Shown here one piece after another: positions 47,826-57,089 of a stretch of 64,000 bases of DNA (the first letter of the stretch is position 1; each line of letters begins with the position of its first letter). Source of the DNA: Pectobacterium sp. A5351 (GTDB lineage Bacteria; Pseudomonadota; Gammaproteobacteria; Enterobacterales; Enterobacteriaceae). The stretch covers positions 1,922,001 to 1,986,000 of the forward strand of contig NZ_CP116477.1 of NCBI RefSeq assembly GCF_028335745.1, written 5' to 3'. A program made the translations under genes and the position numbers. Under the pieces are notes generated by a model that was not told where the DNA came from, made no database searches, and was given only the letters and a program-made list of their open reading frames with translations.

Positions 47826-48470
47826 ATGTTTGTACCCATGAAAAGTGCACAGATGAAAAGTATGCGGATAAAAAATCTGCATCAGAATCAGAAAAAAGCA
47901 CGCCTCTGTTTGGTGGCGGCGGCGGTACTGCTGCTTTCCGGCTGTGTCACGATACCGGATGCGATTAAAGGCACCTCGCCCACACCGCAGGACGATCTGA
48001 TTCGTGTGATGAATGCGCCACAGATTTATGTCGGCCAGGAATCACGCTTTGGTGGGCGAGTGGTCAGTATCCGCAATGAGGCAAATAAAACCCGTTTGGA
48101 AATTGCCAGCATGCCGCTGGATAGCGGTGCGAAACCGCTGTTAGATATGCCATCAGAAGGGCGTTTTATTGCCTATGTGAACCGCTTTCTGGAACCTGTC
48201 GATTTTAAAGACCAACTGGTGACCGTTGTTGGGCCGATTGTCGGCACCGAACAGGGCGCTATCGGTGATAAACCTTATCGCTACGTCGTGCTCGACGCAC
48301 AAGGCTACAAACGCTGGAATGTGGTGCAGCGCCTGATGATGCCACCCGGCGGCTATGGTTATGGTCCGTGGGGATGGCGTGCGGGTTACGGCTATGGTTG
48401 GGGCCCTGGATGGGGATTTGACGGTGGGTGGCCTGGTCCGGCGCGGATTGAGAATGTCGTTACAGAATAA
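47826..48470 (+). CDS. yeaY: Slp-family outer-membrane lipoprotein YeaY
   Basis: A 214-residue Slp family lipoprotein. The lipobox LLLSGC puts the acylated Cys at about residue 40 because of a long, Lys-rich N-region with several possible starts (Met 1, 5, 10 and 13); ATG 47826 has gaagg upstream. The mature part contains [20 protein letters not shown] and VTVVGPIVG. The C-terminus is rich in Gly, Tyr and Trp ([18 protein letters not shown]). Function unknown; rpoE/stress-induced in E. coli. Followed by an intrinsic terminator. Confidence 0.93.
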   Translation: MFVPMKSAQMKSMRIKNLHQNQKKARLCLVAAAVLLLSGCVTIPDAIKGTSPTPQDDLIRVMNAPQIYVGQESRFGGRVVSIRNEANKTRLEIASMPLDSGAKPLLDMPSEGRFIAYVNRFLEPVDFKDQLVTVVGPIVGTEQGAIGDKPYRYVVLDAQGYKRWNVVQRLMMPPGGYGYGPWGWRAGYGYGWGPGWGFDGGWPGPARIENVVTE

Positions 48471-48494
48471 AATTATTTCGTTCGGAGTGAAGAG

Positions 48495-48525
48495 ATCAGG
48501 CGACGCAGGTTGCCTGATTTTTTTT
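48495..48525 (+). terminator. Intrinsic terminator after yeaY
   Basis: A 7-bp stem (atcaggc / gcctgat) followed by a run of eight T residues, 25 bases after the yeaY stop. Confidence 0.8.
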
Positions 48526-48560
48526 GAATAAAGAATAAATTAGTGATCGTTCTCGCAACC

Positions 48561-48596
48561 TTGACATTGTTTGTTAGCTAACTGGTAGGCTGAGTT
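48561..48596 (+). promoter_or_regulatory. fadD promoter with candidate FadR operator
   Basis: A perfect minus-35 ttgaca (48561-48566) and a poor minus-10 (taggct, 48586-48591) are present. Overlapping the minus-10, aactggtaggctgagtt (48580-48596) resembles the FadR operator (A-N-CTGGTCNGA-N3-GTT). fadR itself is at 58901. Confidence 0.5.
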
Positions 48597-48670
48597 AAAA
48601 TAATGTTAATAACAATAGGCCTCTGAGGGCGACGACGATGCCACTAAAAAAATATCTCGGGAGTGACGTC

Positions 48671-50356
48671 TTGGAAAAAATTTGGTTATCACGCTATCCG
48701 GCGGGCGTGCCGGCGGAAATCGATCCGGATCGCTATTCGTCGTTAATTGACATGTTTGAAAATAGCGTAAGGCGTTATGCCGATCGACCTGCCTTCGTCA
48801 ACATGGGTGAAGTGATGACATTTCGTAAGCTGGAAGAGCGGAGCCGGGCGTTTGCTGCCTATCTGCAAAACCAGCTTAAATTGCAGAAAGGCGATCGGGT
48901 AGCGCTGATGATGCCCAATCTGTTGCAATATCCCGTTGCGCTGTTTGGGGTGCTGCGCGCGGGGATGGTGGTGGTTAACGTTAACCCGCTGTATACTCCG
49001 CGTGAGCTGGAGCATCAGCTAAAAGACAGCGGGGCGAGCACGATTGTCATCGTGTCTAACTTTGCGCATACGCTGGAAAAAGTCGTCCATAACACGGCGG
49101 TGAAGCACGTTATCCTGACCCGTATGGGTGACCAACTCTCTACGGCCAAAGGCACGCTAGTCAACTTCGTAGTGAAATACATTAAGCGGCTGGTGCCCAA
49201 ATACCATTTGCCGGATGCGATATCGTTTCGCCGTGTTTTGCAGGAAGGACGGCGTCAGCAGTATATTCGCCCCGATATTATCAATACCGATCTGGCATTT
49301 CTGCAATACACCGGTGGTACCACGGGCGTCGCTAAAGGCGCCATGCTCACGCACCGCAATATGCTGGCGAATCTCGAACAGTGCAAAGGTGCATACGGTG
49401 CCGTTCTGCAAGAAGGCAATGAGCTGGTGGTGACGGCGTTGCCCCTCTATCATATTTTCGCGCTCACGGTGAACGGCCTTCTGTTCCTTGAATTGGGCGG
49501 GAAGAACTTGTTGATCACTAATCCTCGTGATATTCCAGCGGTCGTGAAAGAAATGAAGCAATACCCGTTCACGGCTATCACCGGCGTCAATACGTTATTT
49601 AATGCGCTGCTCAACAACAAAGAGTTCCACGAGCTTGATTTCTCAACGCTGCGTTTGTCGGTGGGCGGTGGCGCATCGGTTCAGCGAGCGGTGGCAGAAC
49701 GTTGGGAAAAGCTAACGGGTAAACATCTGCTTGAGGGATATGGACTAACGGAAAGTTCACCTCTGGTGTCCGTAAACCCCTACGATCTCAAACATTACAG
49801 CGGCAGTATTGGGCTACCGGTATCATCCACGGATGTCCGAATCATTGACGATGACGGCAACGACGCGGGACCGGGAGAATCCGGTGAGCTGTGGGTGCGA
49901 GGGCCGCAGGTGATGTTAGGGTACTGGCAGAAGCCTGCCGCGACGGATGAAGTGTTAAAAGACGGTTGGCTGGCGACAGGTGACATCGTCACTTCTGATG
50001 ATGAAGGGTTTCTGCGGGTCATCGATCGTAAGAAAGATATGATCCTGGTGTCCGGCTTTAACGTTTATCCGACGGAAATTGAAGATGTCATCAGCCGTCA
50101 TCCCAAAGTGTCCGAGTCGGCGGTGGTTGGGGTGGCGAATGAAGTATCCGGCGAAGCCGTCAAAGCCTTTGTCGTCCGGCACGATAACTCGTTAACGAAA
50201 GAGGAACTCATTACCCACTGTCGCCGAAATCTTACTGGCTATAAAGTGCCAAAAGAAGTCGAATTCTGCGACGATTTGCCGAAGTCTAACGTGGGGAAAA
50301 TCCTGCGCCGCGAGTTGCGTGACGATAAGAAGGCGAAGAAAGACGCTGCTGCCTGA
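48671..50356 (+). CDS. fadD: Long-chain fatty acid-CoA ligase
   Basis: Activates long-chain fatty acids to acyl-CoA during uptake; inner face of the membrane. The 561 residues match E. coli FadD in length. ATP/AMP motif [11 protein letters not shown] is at about 213, and the FACS motif [20 protein letters not shown] at about 430. The start is given as TTG 48671 ([12 protein letters not shown], gggag 8 bases upstream) since E. coli FadD also starts with TTG at this point. ATG 48638, 33 bases upstream and also with a fair ribosome-binding site, would give 572 residues and cannot be excluded. Confidence 0.95.
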   Translation: MEKIWLSRYPAGVPAEIDPDRYSSLIDMFENSVRRYADRPAFVNMGEVMTFRKLEERSRAFAAYLQNQLKLQKGDRVALMMPNLLQYPVALFGVLRAGMVVVNVNPLYTPRELEHQLKDSGASTIVIVSNFAHTLEKVVHNTAVKHVILTRMGDQLSTAKGTLVNFVVKYIKRLVPKYHLPDAISFRRVLQEGRRQQYIRPDIINTDLAFLQYTGGTTGVAKGAMLTHRNMLANLEQCKGAYGAVLQEGNELVVTALPLYHIFALTVNGLLFLELGGKNLLITNPRDIPAVVKEMKQYPFTAITGVNTLFNALLNNKEFHELDFSTLRLSVGGGASVQRAVAERWEKLTGKHLLEGYGLTESSPLVSVNPYDLKHYSGSIGLPVSSTDVRIIDDDGNDAGPGESGELWVRGPQVMLGYWQKPAATDEVLKDGWLATGDIVTSDDEGFLRVIDRKKDMILVSGFNVYPTEIEDVISRHPKVSESAVVGVANEVSGEAVKAFVVRHDNSLTKEELITHCRRNLTGYKVPKEVEFCDDLPKSNVGKILRRELRDDKKAKKDAAA

Positions 50357-50411
50357 CGATTTTCCACGAAAACGACTGCCAGAGAGAGGCAGGACACGAT
50401 ATGATGTTTTC

Positions 50412-50438
50412 ACGCCGGTTTATCCGGCGTTCTTTTTT
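50412..50438 (+). terminator. Hairpin with T-run: fadD terminator and rnd leader element
   Basis: A 7-bp stem (acgccgg / ccggcgt) and 5-nt loop followed by tctttttt. It looks like a fadD terminator. In E. coli a GC-rich stem plus run of U residues in the rnd leader is needed for translation from its UUG start; the same arrangement is present here 59 bases before the rnd UUG. Confidence 0.75.
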
Positions 50439-50496
50439 ATGGCGATACGGATTTGACCCAGAACCGTAAAGTAAAAACAACCAAGAGAATGACGTT

Positions 50497-51621
50497 TTGA
50501 ATTATCAGTTGATCACTTCCGACATCGGGTTACAACAGGTTTGCTCCCAGGCGCGACGCTTTCCGCAGGTGGCATTGGACACGGAGTTCGTCAGAACCCG
50601 CACGTATTACCCGCAATTAGGGTTGATTCAATTGTATGACGGCGAACAGCTTTCACTTATTGACCCGTTAACGATTACCGACTGGGCACCTTTTCAGGCG
50701 TTACTGCGTGACGAACAGGTCACTAAATTCCTGCATGCGGGCAGCGAAGATCTGGAAGTGTTTCTCAATGCGTTTGGAACACTGCCGACGCCTTTCATCG
50801 ATACACAGATTCTGGCCGCATTTTTAGGTAAGCCGCTTTCTTATGGATTCGCTGCGCTGGTGGCCGACTGCATGGGCGTGACGCTGGATAAAAGCGAGTC
50901 GAGAACGGACTGGCTTGCTCGTCCACTGAGCGAAAAACAGTGCGATTATGCTGCTGCCGATGTGTTCTATCTGCTGCCGATGGCCATTCAACTGGTGGCC
51001 GATACGGAAGCTGCAGGGTGGATGAATGCCGCGCTGGATGAATGTCTCCTGCTGTGTCAGCGTAAACAGGATATTTTGGCACCAGCACTGGCTTACCGCG
51101 AATTTGGCAACGCCTGGCAGCTGCGTGGTCGAAATCTGGCTTGCCTTCAGCGTCTGGCTGAGTGGCGTTTGCGTAAAGCGCGTGAGCGAGACAGCGCGGT
51201 GAATTTTGTCGTACGTGAAGAGAACCTCTTGCAGGTGGCACGTTGCCTGCCGACTTCACTGGGAGAACTGAGTTCGCTGGGGCTGAGCGGCCCGGAAATC
51301 CGCTACCACGGGAAAACGCTGCTGGACTGTGTTGCGCAGACGGACGGCATCGCTGACGCGGATTGCCCGCCACCCGTCATTAATTTGATCGACTATCCCG
51401 GCTATAAAAAAGCGTTTAAAGAGATCAAAGCGCTGATACAAAGCATGAGCGAACAGAGTGGATTATCAGCCGAGTTATTGGCGTCACGCCGTCAAATTAA
51501 TCGCCTGCTCAATTGGCACTGGAAATTAAGTGGGCAAGATGCGGGGACGCCGGAAATGTTATCTGGCTGGCGCGGCCAGTTATATGGCGATGCGCTGCGT
51601 GACATTGTGCAAGGCTATTAA
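50497..51621 (+). CDS. rnd: Ribonuclease D
   Basis: 3'-to-5' exoribonuclease for tRNA 3' maturation. The 374 residues have the DEDD-type exonuclease domain at about 1-190 (ALDTEFVRT, HAGSEDLEVF, CDYAAADVFYLLP) and two HRDC domains at about 210-370 (QRLAEWRLRKARERD). It starts with TTG 50497, as does the E. coli gene, behind a weak site and a conserved stem-U-run leader. Next to it the synteny changes from the rnd block to the min block. Confidence 0.95.
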   Translation: MNYQLITSDIGLQQVCSQARRFPQVALDTEFVRTRTYYPQLGLIQLYDGEQLSLIDPLTITDWAPFQALLRDEQVTKFLHAGSEDLEVFLNAFGTLPTPFIDTQILAAFLGKPLSYGFAALVADCMGVTLDKSESRTDWLARPLSEKQCDYAAADVFYLLPMAIQLVADTEAAGWMNAALDECLLLCQRKQDILAPALAYREFGNAWQLRGRNLACLQRLAEWRLRKARERDSAVNFVVREENLLQVARCLPTSLGELSSLGLSGPEIRYHGKTLLDCVAQTDGIADADCPPPVINLIDYPGYKKAFKEIKALIQSMSEQSGLSAELLASRRQINRLLNWHWKLSGQDAGTPEMLSGWRGQLYGDALRDIVQGY

Positions 51622-51852
51622 TTATCGGTAAACACGCTTTATCAATACGCCTTATTTGCTGTGATGATGCCATCATGGAAAAAGCAGCAAATAGGGTGAT
51701 GAAAATACGGCGAAAAAACAAAATAAGAAACAAAAATACTGGCTAAATATACAGCCCGTCGTGGCAAACGTCGTAATTTGAAGTATGGCGGGAGTAGTAT
51801 GACGGAAATAGTTATCCCCTGCGTAAAAGCAGGGGATATCACAGCAGAAAAA
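51622..51852. other. Intergenic rnd-minE with hairpins
   Basis: Contains a stem tatttgctg / cagcaaata (about 51652-51700), possibly the rnd terminator; a fragment aatttgaagtatggcggg (about 51775) that resembles one end of the dispersed repeat at 1960-2100; and at 51813-51838 a perfect 10-bp hairpin (tatcccctgc / gcaggggata), the probable minCDE terminator. Confidence 0.5.
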
Positions 51853-52122
51853 TCATTTAGGCGTTTCTTCCGCTTCCGGTAATGTCACGTTCAACTCAAG
51901 CACGGAAATATCATCTCCTTTTTGCTCAAGTTGAACTGTCACCATCTCAGGATCAATCTGTACATATTTACAGATAACCTCAAGAATATCCCGCTTTAAC
52001 TGCGGCAGATAATGGGGTTCACTATCTCCCCGGCGTCGCTCCGCGACAATAATTTGCAGCCGTTCCTTGGCAATATTGGCTGTCGTTTTTTTGCGGGACA
52101 GAAAGAAGTCCAGTAAAGCCAT
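51853..52122 (-). CDS. minE: Cell division topological specificity factor MinE
   Basis: Drives Min oscillation by stimulating MinD ATPase, so that the division ring forms at mid-cell. The 89 residues start with the membrane-targeting/anti-MinCD segment [20 protein letters not shown], followed by the dimeric topological specificity domain ([17 protein letters not shown]). It lies 3 bases after minD. Confidence 0.97.
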   Translation of the reverse strand: MALLDFFLSRKKTTANIAKERLQIIVAERRRGDSEPHYLPQLKRDILEVICKYVQIDPEMVTVQLEQKGDDISVLELNVTLPEAEETPK

Positions 52123-52125
52123 AAT

Positions 52126-52938
52126 TTATCCCCCAAAAAGTCGTTTAAGGAAACCCTTCTTCTCTTCTTCAACAAAACGGAAAGGACGCTCTTCGCCAAG
52201 CAGACGTTCAACGGTGTCCGCGTAGGCTTTGCCAGCATCGGCTTCAGTATCCAGAATGACAGGTTCGCCCTGGTTAGAGGCGCGGAGTACGGATTGGTCT
52301 TCTGGAATCACGCCAACCAGTGGAATCCGCAGAATTTCAAGCACGTCTTCCATGCTCAGCATGTCGCCACGGCTCACCCGACCCGGGTTGTAGCGCGTCA
52401 GCAGCAGATGCTCTTTGATCGGGTCTTCAGAACGTTCAGCGCGGCGTGACTTCGAGGACAGAATGCCCAGGATGCGGTCAGAATCGCGCACGGAAGAGAC
52501 TTCCGGGTTGGTGGTGATAATCGCTTCATCGGCAAAATAGAGCGCCATCAACGCACCGGTTTCAATCCCGGCAGGCGAATCACATACGATAAAATCGAAT
52601 TCCATGTCGCCCAGATCGTTAAGCACTTTCTCTACGCCTTCATGCGTTAAGGCATCTTTATCACGGGTTTGTGATGCCGGCAGAATGTAGAGATTGTCCG
52701 TTCTCTTATCCTTGATCAGCGCCTGATTAAGCGTAGCATCACCCTGAATAACGTTCACGAAGTCATACACCACGCGACGCTCACATCCCATGATCAGGTC
52801 GAGGTTACGCAGGCCGATGTCAAAATCGATGACAACGGTCTTTTTTCCTTTCTGGGCTAAACCGGTAGCAATGGCCGCGCTTGATGTGGTCTTGCCAACG
52901 CCCCCTTTACCCGATGTAACAACAATGATGCGTGCCAT
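52126..52938 (-). CDS. minD: Septum site-determining ATPase MinD
   Basis: Membrane-associated ParA-type ATPase of the Min system. The 270 residues contain the deviant Walker A GKGGVGKTT at about 10-18, switch II FIVCDSPAGIE, and the C-terminal amphipathic membrane-targeting helix KGFLKRLFGG. Part of minCDE; 20 bases after minC. Confidence 0.98.
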   Translation of the reverse strand: MARIIVVTSGKGGVGKTTSSAAIATGLAQKGKKTVVIDFDIGLRNLDLIMGCERRVVYDFVNVIQGDATLNQALIKDKRTDNLYILPASQTRDKDALTHEGVEKVLNDLGDMEFDFIVCDSPAGIETGALMALYFADEAIITTNPEVSSVRDSDRILGILSSKSRRAERSEDPIKEHLLLTRYNPGRVSRGDMLSMEDVLEILRIPLVGVIPEDQSVLRASNQGEPVILDTEADAGKAYADTVERLLGEERPFRFVEEEKKGFLKRLFGG

Positions 52939-52958
52939 AAATGTTTCCTTGGGAGATT

Positions 52959-53645
52959 CTAGTCTAGAGGTTTTATCGTTAAAACATTGTCCAGCTGGTT
53001 CAGGTTGATCCGCGCTGGCTGCCCAAAATACGGTTCAGGAATCTGGTCGCTCAGCCAGTAACGACCAGCGATAGAGACCAGTTCTGCGGCCAGATGCGTA
53101 CAGAATATCTGGCTCTGAACATCGCCAGAAACGCCTGCGAGGGCTCGGCCACGCATCATGCCGTAAATATGAATATTGCCATCGGCAATCACCTCAGCCC
53201 CAGCGCTGACGCTGCTTGTGACAATCAAGTCACAGTTCCGGGCATAAATCTGTTGGCCGGAGCGTACGGGGGTGTTGATGACTTTCGTTTTCACCGCGGC
53301 AGGAACGGCGGCGACGGGTTCGACTACCCGGCGTTGTGCTTTACCTTCGCTCAGAAGGGGAAGCCCCGCCTGCGCAATGGTTTTCTTTAATGCATCGTCG
53401 GTGCATCCGCTGACGCCAACGACATGCAGGCCGGTTGATGAAATGGCCTGCTGTAATTTTATCCAGTCAGTTTCCGCAGTTAATGCGGCCACGTTAATGA
53501 CAACGGGGGCATTTTTCAGGAAAGCAGGCGCTTGCTCTATTTTTTCCTGTAGTGCCTGGTAAATTACCTCGGGTTGGGAATCATGCAAATGAACAACCGA
53601 TAAGGTAAAGCTGCTGCCTTTTAACTCTATTGGCGTTTGTGACAT
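52959..53645 (-). CDS. minC: Septum site-determining protein MinC
   Basis: FtsZ polymerisation inhibitor delivered by MinD. The 228 residues comprise an N-terminal FtsZ-binding domain (about 1-110), a linker ([17 protein letters not shown]) and the C-terminal beta-helix domain ([21 protein letters not shown] and [12 protein letters not shown]) that binds MinD and FtsZ. Confidence 0.97.
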   Translation of the reverse strand: MSQTPIELKGSSFTLSVVHLHDSQPEVIYQALQEKIEQAPAFLKNAPVVINVAALTAETDWIKLQQAISSTGLHVVGVSGCTDDALKKTIAQAGLPLLSEGKAQRRVVEPVAAVPAAVKTKVINTPVRSGQQIYARNCDLIVTSSVSAGAEVIADGNIHIYGMMRGRALAGVSGDVQSQIFCTHLAAELVSIAGRYWLSDQIPEPYFGQPARINLNQLDNVLTIKPLD

Positions 53646-53781
53646 CTATCCTGACTCAGTTTCAGCATCTTTTAATCCCTAGAGTAACATTTAAGGCATG
53701 ATATTCCAGAGCGCTGTAAGCATGTTATAGTCACAATTATATACAGGCAAGATGGCATTCCCATCAAATAGAGTAAAAAAA

Positions 53782-54039
53782 ATGTTTTGTGTGATCTATC
53801 GAAGTGCTAAACGCGATCAGACCTATCTTTATGTTGAAAAAAAAGACGATTTCTCACGCGTGCCGGAAGAATTAATGAAAAGTTTTGGCACGCCGCAGTT
53901 AGCCATGGTCTTACCGTTGGATGGTCGTAAAAAACTGGCGAATGCCGATATAGAAAAAGTGAAACTTGCGCTACAGGAACAGGGTTTTTATCTGCAAGTT
54001 CCACCGCCGGTCGAGAGCTTATTAAACACGCCGATGTAA
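53782..54039 (+). CDS. ycgL: YcgL domain-containing protein
   Basis: A small conserved protein of unknown function, 85 residues from ATG 53782 ([20 protein letters not shown]) or 95 from ATG 53752. The conserved domain begins at the second Met, as in Yersinia, so that start is given; the first Met has only a weak site (aggca). The family core [20 protein letters not shown] is intact. Divergent from minC. Confidence 0.92.
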   Translation: MFCVIYRSAKRDQTYLYVEKKDDFSRVPEELMKSFGTPQLAMVLPLDGRKKLANADIEKVKLALQEQGFYLQVPPPVESLLNTPM

Positions 54040-54381
54040 GTGTAAAAAAATAATACCAGCGTGTACTTTCAGATAAAGCCGCAAACATAATTTGGCGTGG
54101 AATATCTCGACCATTTACATGATATTCCGCGCGATAAATATTCATCTTCCACGTTTTACTCCGTCATCATTTAATTGTTTCCTTTTGGGATGAATTATGA
54201 CGCCTTCCCCTGACTGTGTGCTCGCCCGCCTTGCTCTCCTGAAATCTGTTGGGGTAACCCCCGTTACGATGATATAACGATGGTTTTGCACCATCGTGTT
54301 CTTATATAGCTGTTTTCCTTTTGGGCAGGTTCTGCACCACGAAGACAGCGATAATTCAACAGACAGGGCAGGAGAATACCC
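54040..54381. other. Intergenic region ycgL-ycgM
   Basis: About 340 bases without a gene. The sequence gttt-ccttttggg occurs twice (about 54177 and 54311), and there is a small hairpin gatggttttgcaccatc at about 54278. No further function is evident. The ycgM promoter must lie here. Confidence 0.45.
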
Positions 54382-55038
54382 ATGTATCAACACAGAGACT
54401 GGCAGGGCGCGCTGCTTGATTTTCCCGTAAATAAAGTTGTTTGCGTCGGAAGCAATTACTCCGAGCATATTAAAGAAATGGGCAGTGCGACTCCGGCTGA
54501 GCCCGTGTTATTCATCAAGCCTGAAACCGCACTGTGTGATTTACGCCAGCCTGTTGCCATTCCTAAAAACCTGGGCTCGGTTCATCATGAAGTTGAGTTG
54601 GCTGTGCTGATCGGTACGCCGTTAAAGCAGGCGAATGAAGAACGTGTGGCCCGGGCGATTGCAGGTTACGGTGTCGCGCTGGATCTGACACTGCGTGATT
54701 TGCAGTCCGAATTCAAAAAAGCGGGCCAGCCGTGGGAAAAAGCCAAAGCGTTTGACGGTTCCTGCCCGATTTCCGGTTTTATTCCGGTTGCCGAGTTTAG
54801 CGATCCGCAACAAACCGAATTGGGCGTAAAAGTGAATGATGAAGTGCGCCAGCAGGGCAACACGCGTGATATGATTACGCCGATTCTGCCGCTGATTGCT
54901 TACATGAGCCGTTTCTTTACGCTGCGCGCGGGCGACATTATTTTGACGGGTACGCCAAAAGGGGTCGGTCCGATCCTGTCTGGCGATATGCTGACGATTA
55001 CGGTGAATGACCGGACGTTGAGCACACGTATTATCTAA
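54382..55038 (+). CDS. ycgM: Fumarylacetoacetate hydrolase-family protein YcgM
   Basis: A 218-residue FAH-superfamily enzyme; YcgM-type proteins act as acylpyruvate hydrolase or oxaloacetate tautomerase. The metal-binding acidic residues are in HHEVELAVLIG and ALDLTLRDLQ, and the C-terminal segment DIILTGTPKGVGP is the family signature. ATG 54382 is preceded by aggag. ycgN follows after 117 bases. Confidence 0.94.
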   Translation: MYQHRDWQGALLDFPVNKVVCVGSNYSEHIKEMGSATPAEPVLFIKPETALCDLRQPVAIPKNLGSVHHEVELAVLIGTPLKQANEERVARAIAGYGVALDLTLRDLQSEFKKAGQPWEKAKAFDGSCPISGFIPVAEFSDPQQTELGVKVNDEVRQQGNTRDMITPILPLIAYMSRFFTLRAGDIILTGTPKGVGPILSGDMLTITVNDRTLSTRII

Positions 55039-55155
55039 TGCCCCGGCTGCCCGTGTTGAATGACGGGCAGTAAAACCTCCCCGCCGCGCCCGCTAGAATC
55101 ACGTATCTTATTTACAACGCTATCGATTTATCAACTTAAGTTAACTGGAAGAAAC

Positions 55156-55602
55156 ATGACTGAACGCCCTTTTTGGCAGCAAAAAACGTTGTCTGAGATG
55201 TCTGACGATGAATGGGAGTCGCTGTGCGATGGTTGCGGTCAGTGCTGTTTGCATAAACTGATTGATGAGGATACAGAGGAAATCTATTTTACCAACGTCG
55301 CCTGTAATCAGTTGAATATTAAAAGCTGCCAGTGTCGTAACTATGAGAAACGCTTCGAGTACGAACCGGACTGTATCAAGCTGACGCGTGAAAACCTGCT
55401 GACGTTTAACTGGCTCCCGGCGACCTGTGCATATCGCCTGATTCATGAACGCGAAGATTTACCGCAGTGGCATCCGCTGGTCTGCGGCACGAAGACGGCA
55501 ATGCACCGCGAGCGTATCTCCGTGCGCCATATCGCTGTACGTGAGAGTGAGGTGGTGGATTGGCAGGATCACATTTTAAATAAGCCTGAATGGGCGCGAT
55601 AG
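55156..55602 (+). CDS. ycgN: YcgN family cysteine-cluster protein
   Basis: A 148-residue UPF0260 (CxxCxxxCC-type) protein of unknown function; it may bind zinc or an iron-sulfur cluster. Key residues are [12 protein letters not shown] near residue 28 and [19 protein letters not shown] and CAYRLIHE later. Start at ATG 55156 behind ggaag; the frame is open 32 codons upstream but is not conserved. Confidence 0.94.
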   Translation: MTERPFWQQKTLSEMSDDEWESLCDGCGQCCLHKLIDEDTEEIYFTNVACNQLNIKSCQCRNYEKRFEYEPDCIKLTRENLLTFNWLPATCAYRLIHEREDLPQWHPLVCGTKTAMHRERISVRHIAVRESEVVDWQDHILNKPEWAR

Positions 55603-55617
55603 TTATTGAAATTAAAC

Positions 55618-55790
55618 ATGTTTTCATGATTGGCTCGATGCTTGGGGCATCGGTGGGGCATCTTGTCCAAAATTCGCATTAAGTATATCCATCTGATTGC
55701 TGTTGTTGTCCGACATCCATTTGCCGTACACGCTGTAAACCATTTGCGCCGACGTGTGGCCCATTTGGTTTGCAACGAAGTTCGGGTTAC
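55618..55790 (-). pseudogene. C-terminal remnant of a tyrosine-type phage integrase
   Basis: The minus-strand frame reads NPNFVANQMGHTSAQMVYSV then YGKWMSDNNSNQMDIL and ends PQASSQS. This is the end of a lambda-type integrase: box II His in QMGHTS and the nucleophilic Tyr in MVYSVYGKWM. The N-terminal arm-binding domain and the first catalytic Arg and His are gone. No att site duplication was recognised. Confidence 0.85.
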
Positions 55791-55926
55791 ATCTCGTTGA
55801 GGTAGAAAACGCCGTGCTTCACTGCTGGAATCGGAATGCTCATCTGCGTTTTGCCTGCCACTTCACATTTTTCTCTTTCCTTGTGCGAATCATGCTGTCA
55901 TCCCCAGCATAAATCGTGACGTGTTG

Positions 55927-55967
55927 TATAATTTTAGAGCAGTATAACCAGCAGAGGGGGAGAGCAT
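55927..55967 (+). promoter_or_regulatory. Promoter and ribosome-binding site of the small gene at 55968
   Basis: tataat at 55927-55932 is a perfect minus-10 with gtt before it; the minus-35 is poor. The transcript would start about 55940, followed by gggggagag 4 bases before the GTG start. Confidence 0.6.
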
Positions 55968-56165
55968 GTGATTAACTTTGAGAAAATCATTCTTGAGTAC
56001 AGCGAGCAGTACACCGACTTTGCTGCCTCCACGATTGCTTTCATGGAAAGTCAGGAAAAAAAGATCGACGCAGATGAAATATCACGAAGAATTCCGCAGG
56101 AAAAAAGGCCTTTTTTCAACGAACGATTAGGCCACTATCGCGATATCTACAGACCACAGCAGTGA
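55968..56165 (+). CDS. Small hypothetical protein (65 aa)
   Basis: GTG-started gene with its own minus-10, a strong ribosome-binding site and an intrinsic terminator 42 bases after the stop, which together argue that it is real. The product (VINFEKIILEYSEQYTDFAA...FFNERLGHYRDIYRPQQ) is charged and helical with no membrane segment or known motif. It lies by integrase remains, so it may be a surviving phage or island cargo gene. No functional call. Confidence 0.7.
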   Translation: MINFEKIILEYSEQYTDFAASTIAFMESQEKKIDADEISRRIPQEKRPFFNERLGHYRDIYRPQQ

Positions 56166-56206
56166 GAGCTGGAGCAAGTCTGTGAGGCGTAGAAACCGTT
56201 ACCAGA

Positions 56207-56230
56207 AGCCCGACATATTGTCGGGCTTTT
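56207..56230 (+). terminator. Intrinsic terminator of the 65-aa gene
   Basis: A perfect 9-bp stem (agcccgaca / tgtcgggct) with a 3-nt loop and TTTT tail. Confidence 0.8.
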
Positions 56231-56235
56231 CGGCC

Positions 56236-56362
<127 letters not shown>

Positions 56363-56364
56363 TA

Positions 56365-56895
56365 TTAGCGGCTGAAGAGATCGCGGCGTTTGGGACGGAA
56401 AGGCTGAGCGATCAATACCAGCACGGCAATCACCAGATAAGCGACAAAGATGCCAAGCAGCCATTGTGGCATTTCCAGAGAGAGGAATTCCCACTGACGC
56501 ACTGAGCAATCACCTGTCGCATTGAAAATGGCGGGAAGCCATTTGTCTAACGGTAACCATGACGGGAAGCTAACAAAGAAATCACAGGTGGTAAACGGCG
56601 ACGGATTTAACAAGATATCCGTGTGTTTCCATGCCAGTCGAACCCCTTCGTAGGAACTGTATATCCATAGCGCAATGGCCGGGTAACGCAATGCCGTTGA
56701 TGGCGCGATGGTGCCAACAATACCCGCGGCGAACACGCCCCATAGCGCACAGCGCTGATAGATACACAGCACGCACGGTTTTAATAGCATAACGTGCTGA
56801 AAATAGAGCGCGGTCAATTCCAACGCTAAAGCAGTAAACGCCAGCAGCAGCCACGCACCACGCCCGCGTGAGCAACGATTAAGAAATCGCAACAT
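56365..56895 (-). CDS. dsbB: Disulfide bond formation protein B
   Basis: Inner-membrane quinone reductase that reoxidises periplasmic DsbA. The 176 residues have four membrane helices and the essential cysteine pairs Cys41/Cys44 (CVLC) and Cys104/Cys130, at the same numbers as in E. coli. Needed for folding of disulfide-containing secreted enzymes. The gene is followed directly by a dispersed repeat. Confidence 0.97.
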   Translation of the reverse strand: MLRFLNRCSRGRGAWLLLAFTALALELTALYFQHVMLLKPCVLCIYQRCALWGVFAAGIVGTIAPSTALRYPAIALWIYSSYEGVRLAWKHTDILLNPSPFTTCDFFVSFPSWLPLDKWLPAIFNATGDCSVRQWEFLSLEMPQWLLGIFVAYLVIAVLVLIAQPFRPKRRDLFSR

Positions 56896-57089
56896 AAAAA
56901 TATTCCATGCTAAACATGATTAAAGCAGCAGTGTAAACCGTTCTGGCTTCACTGCCATCATTTCACTGTGCAAAACGTAACGATATGTTTATTTAATGCT
57001 TTTCTGTCATTTTACGGCGGCGAACATCGTATTGATAACGTCATCAAGACGGAAATGGTCGCTGCCGTGATTACTATACACGATCGTGA

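Larger units (their letters stand above)
55603..55967. other. Decayed phage DNA between ycgN and the small gene at 55968
   Basis: The first part holds a tyrosine recombinase C-terminal remnant on the minus strand (55618-55790). Upstream of that in the minus-strand sense, another short frame reads MSIPIPAVKHGVFYLNEM and stops at about 55798; it looks like genuine coding sequence of unknown family, out of frame with the integrase part. In E. coli hlyE and umuDC are found in this interval. Confidence 0.6.
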
